Source of the DNA: Synergistaceae bacterium
Lineage (GTDB): Bacteria > Synergistota > Synergistia > Synergistales > Aminobacteriaceae
Assembly: GCA_009784305.1 (NCBI GenBank)
Contig: WRBZ01000004.1
Coordinates: 1-17,009, forward strand
Direction of reading: 5' to 3'
Length of the DNA: 17,009 nucleotides
Numbering within the stretch: position 1 is the first letter of the stretch; every line of letters starts with the position of its first letter. The notes below the pieces were generated by a model that was given only the letters and a program-made list of their open reading frames with translations, was not told the DNA's origin and did no database searches. Positions 15,338 through 17,009 of this stretch are shown in pieces. Made by a program: the position numbers and the translations under genes.

Positions 15338-16383
15338 TGGACATAAAAAATTTAATAATAATAGTAAGTTATGATGACTTTTGTAAACAATTCTTAGAAG
15401 AGCTGTTAAACAAACATGGGTATAAGACCATATTCTTCGCTAGCGAAAGGCATATTCCGGATACACTCTACAGGACCATTCCCGAACTCGTTATAATAGC
15501 GGTAAAGGAAACAGCGGCTTCCGTTTGCCGCGCTATACGCTTACTTCCTGATATCAGCAGGGTCCCAATAATTGTTTTATGCGAGTCAAATGACAGTTCA
15601 GACAGGAGTGCAGCATTCTCGGCAGGCTGTTCTGATTATGTGATTTCCCCATTCGACGAGGTGGAAATTTTGAACCGCATAGAAATTCATCTTGAAAATA
15701 AGCGTTCTCATCAATGGCTGCGGGATAAGATAACAGAACAGACTAAAGGGCTTACGGAAGCGCAGATGGAAACAATAATTGCCATGGCTGAGCTTGCGGA
15801 ATCAAGAGATTCGCTCACAATGCTTCATCTTAACCGCATCAGGAGATACAGTAAAATTTTAGCTCAAAAGCTTTCCGAGGACGAACAATTCCACCGTGAA
15901 ATCACTCCTGAGTTTTCAGATGTCATTTATCACGCGTCCGCACTTCACGATATAGGTAAAATCGGCGTTAAAGACGGAATACTCAATAAATATGGAAAGC
16001 TCACGGCTGAAGAGTTTGAGATAATTGCCAGCCATACGATAAAAGGCTCCATGGCGCTTGAATCAGTTATAGAAAGACACCCGAACAGCCAGTTTATTCG
16101 CATGAGCGTGGAGATAGTAAGGTTCCATCATGAAAAATGGAATGGTTCCGGCTATCCATTGGGTATAGCCGGAGAGATGATACCTTTATCCGCGCGTATA
16201 ATGGCTCTTTCAGATATATATGACGCCGTGCGGTCAAAGAGGTCATATAAAGAGGCAAAAACTCATGAAGAGGCAGTGGAAGAGATAACAAAAATGAGCG
16301 GGACTCATCTTGACCCGAGAATTGTCGATGCTTTCGTTGAAATACAGGAGGAATTCATTAATATTTATGAACAAATTTCATGA
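15334..16383 (+). CDS. Degenerate receiver domain fused to an intact HD-GYP domain
   Basis: Residues 1-122 have the length and hydrophobic pattern of a response-regulator receiver, followed by a helical linker (123-160) and an HD-GYP domain (about 145-345), the class that hydrolyses cyclic di-GMP or related cyclic dinucleotides. The HD-GYP residues look complete: H165, ALHDIGKIG (203-211), H234, RFHHEKWNGSGYP (263-275, with HH 265-266 and GYP 273-275) and ALSDIYDAV (291-299, D294). The receiver is different. Its first strand reads IIIVSYDD, so the usual acidic pair becomes S12-Y13. The phosphoacceptor Asp is A56 (LVIIAVKE), the conserved Thr/Ser is C83 and the conserved Lys is S105 (DYVISPF). 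It therefore probably cannot be phosphorylated. It overlaps DUF2344 by 4 bases and the next gene by 17 bases. No sensor kinase gene is nearby in the window. Confidence 0.9.
   Translation: MMDIKNLIIIVSYDDFCKQFLEELLNKHGYKTIFFASERHIPDTLYRTIPELVIIAVKETAASVCRAIRLLPDISRVPIIVLCESNDSSDRSAAFSAGCSDYVISPFDEVEILNRIEIHLENKRSHQWLRDKITEQTKGLTEAQMETIIAMAELAESRDSLTMLHLNRIRRYSKILAQKLSEDEQFHREITPEFSDVIYHASALHDIGKIGVKDGILNKYGKLTAEEFEIIASHTIKGSMALESVIERHPNSQFIRMSVEIVRFHHEKWNGSGYPLGIAGEMIPLSARIMALSDIYDAVRSKRSYKEAKTHEEAVEEITKMSGTHLDPRIVDAFVEIQEEFINIYEQIS
16346..16352 (+). promoter_or_regulatory. Strong ribosome binding site at long spacing before rng
   Basis: AGGAGGA inside the end of the HD-GYP gene lies 14 bases before ATG 16367, longer than usual. 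A TTG at 16394 with GAGG (16382-16385) 8 bases before it is an alternative start in the same frame. Confidence 0.45.
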
Positions 16384-17009
16384 GGCTAAAGTATTGGATA
16401 GAAAAATAATTGCAAATACAATTGAAAATGAGGAAACGCGCGTCGCGATCCTGGAAGACGGTCGCCTTGCCGAGGTTTTCATAGAAAGGCTATGGGAAAA
16501 CCAAAAAGCCGGAGAGATTTATAAAGCGCGCGTTGAAAGCGTTTTGCAGGGAATAGAAGCTGCTTTCGTCAATTTAGGCGATGGACGCAACGCTTTTTTA
16601 TACCTTAACGATGCTAAAGGACTTGATATCAGACAGAATCAGGAATTAACAGTTCAGGTAACGAAGACGGCAAGGAAAAACAAAGGTGCCAGGGTTACTA
16701 CACGCATTTCCCTGCCCGGAAGGTATCTGGTATTTGTTCCGCACGGCAAAGAAAGCGGAGTATCGAGGCGCATATCGGGCGAAGAAGAGCGCAAACGCCT
16801 GAAATCCGTTGCCAAAAGACTCAGAGGCGAGGACTATGGTGTGATAATAAGAACTGTCGCTGATAACATAAGCGAGGAAGCTCTTGTTCAGGAAGTCGAA
16901 ACTTTGCGCTCCCTTTGGCGTGAAATAGAACATAACTCTAAGAAACAGTCTTCCCCATGCCTTTTATACCGCGACCCCGGGCTGTTGGGGCGCGTCCTGC
17001 GGGACGAGC
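16367..17009 (+). CDS. rng: Ribonuclease G/E family endoribonuclease, N-terminal part (cut by window end)
   Basis: RNase G/E cuts single-stranded RNA in AU-rich regions and matures rRNA and mRNA. The first 214 residues are present. Visible parts are ETRVAILEDGRLAEVFIER (23-41), the S1 RNA-binding domain beginning near residue 46 (GEIYKARVESVLQGIEAAFV, 49-68, then NAFLYL 75-80) and the conserved KGARVTTRISLPGRYLVF (106-123), followed by GVSRRIS (131-137) and GVIIRTVAD (158-166). The DNase I-like catalytic domain and zinc-link cysteines lie beyond the window. The family's usual P-x-G step before KGAR is replaced by TARKN (101-105). It starts inside the HD-GYP gene (17-base overlap). If TTG 16394 is used, nine residues would be lost and the protein would begin MDRKIIANTIENEETRVA. 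Confidence 0.93.
   Translation, partial: MNKFHEAKVLDRKIIANTIENEETRVAILEDGRLAEVFIERLWENQKAGEIYKARVESVLQGIEAAFVNLGDGRNAFLYLNDAKGLDIRQNQELTVQVTKTARKNKGARVTTRISLPGRYLVFVPHGKESGVSRRISGEEERKRLKSVAKRLRGEDYGVIIRTVADNISEEALVQEVETLRSLWREIEHNSKKQSSPCLLYRDPGLLGRVLRDE

Noticed and set aside
1..17009. CRISPR arrays, tRNA/rRNA genes, insertion sequences, prophage or defence genes
   Set aside because: Looked for by eye on both strands. No regularly spaced repeats, cloverleaf-like sequences, transposase motifs or phage genes were seen.

Overview
The window looks like a chromosomal backbone locus of an anaerobic, rod-shaped bacterium. About 16.2 kb is one uninterrupted run of plus-strand housekeeping genes, preceded by about 0.75 kb of more AT-rich sequence. 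The order recJ–rel–dtd–metallo-hydrolase, then mreBCD–mrdA–minCDE–rodA, then a TIGR03960-type radical SAM gene, its DUF2344 partner, an HD-GYP gene and RNase G, is of the kind seen in Clostridia and Synergistota. Protein style and frequent TTG starts make me lean towards Synergistota, but there is no rRNA or other decisive marker here, so the phylum is an inference.

Layout. (1) 1–591: the C-terminal part of an unrecognised membrane protein whose soluble part carries a short tryptophan-rich repeat. (2) 592–774: a low-GC gap holding a 13-codon mini-ORF with a very good ribosome binding site, and a second small ORF overlapping the start of recJ. (3) 775–5802: genome maintenance, stringent response and aminoacyl-tRNA quality control (recJ, rel, dtd, MBL-fold hydrolase). 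(4) 5828–12892: the elongation machinery (MreB, MreC, MreD, PBP2, RodA) with a complete Min system (MinC, MinD, MinE) between PBP2 and RodA. (5) 12895–17009: the radical SAM/DUF2344 pair, an HD-GYP protein with a degenerate receiver domain, and the 5' part of RNase G, cut by the window end.

From recJ onward the largest gap between genes is 25 nt, and several neighbours overlap by 4, 8 or 17 nt. This suggests polycistronic transcription with translational coupling. I saw no convincing terminator or promoter inside the run. No tRNA, rRNA, CRISPR array, insertion sequence or prophage gene was found.

I did not find a clearly new multi-gene system. The points most worth a second look are: a Rel protein whose synthetase motif is acidic (QFDD) although its hydrolase site looks intact; an HD-GYP protein whose receiver has lost every phosphorylation residue; a MinD with a charged N-terminal extension of about 26 residues; an unclear recJ 5' end; and the unknown membrane protein at the left edge.
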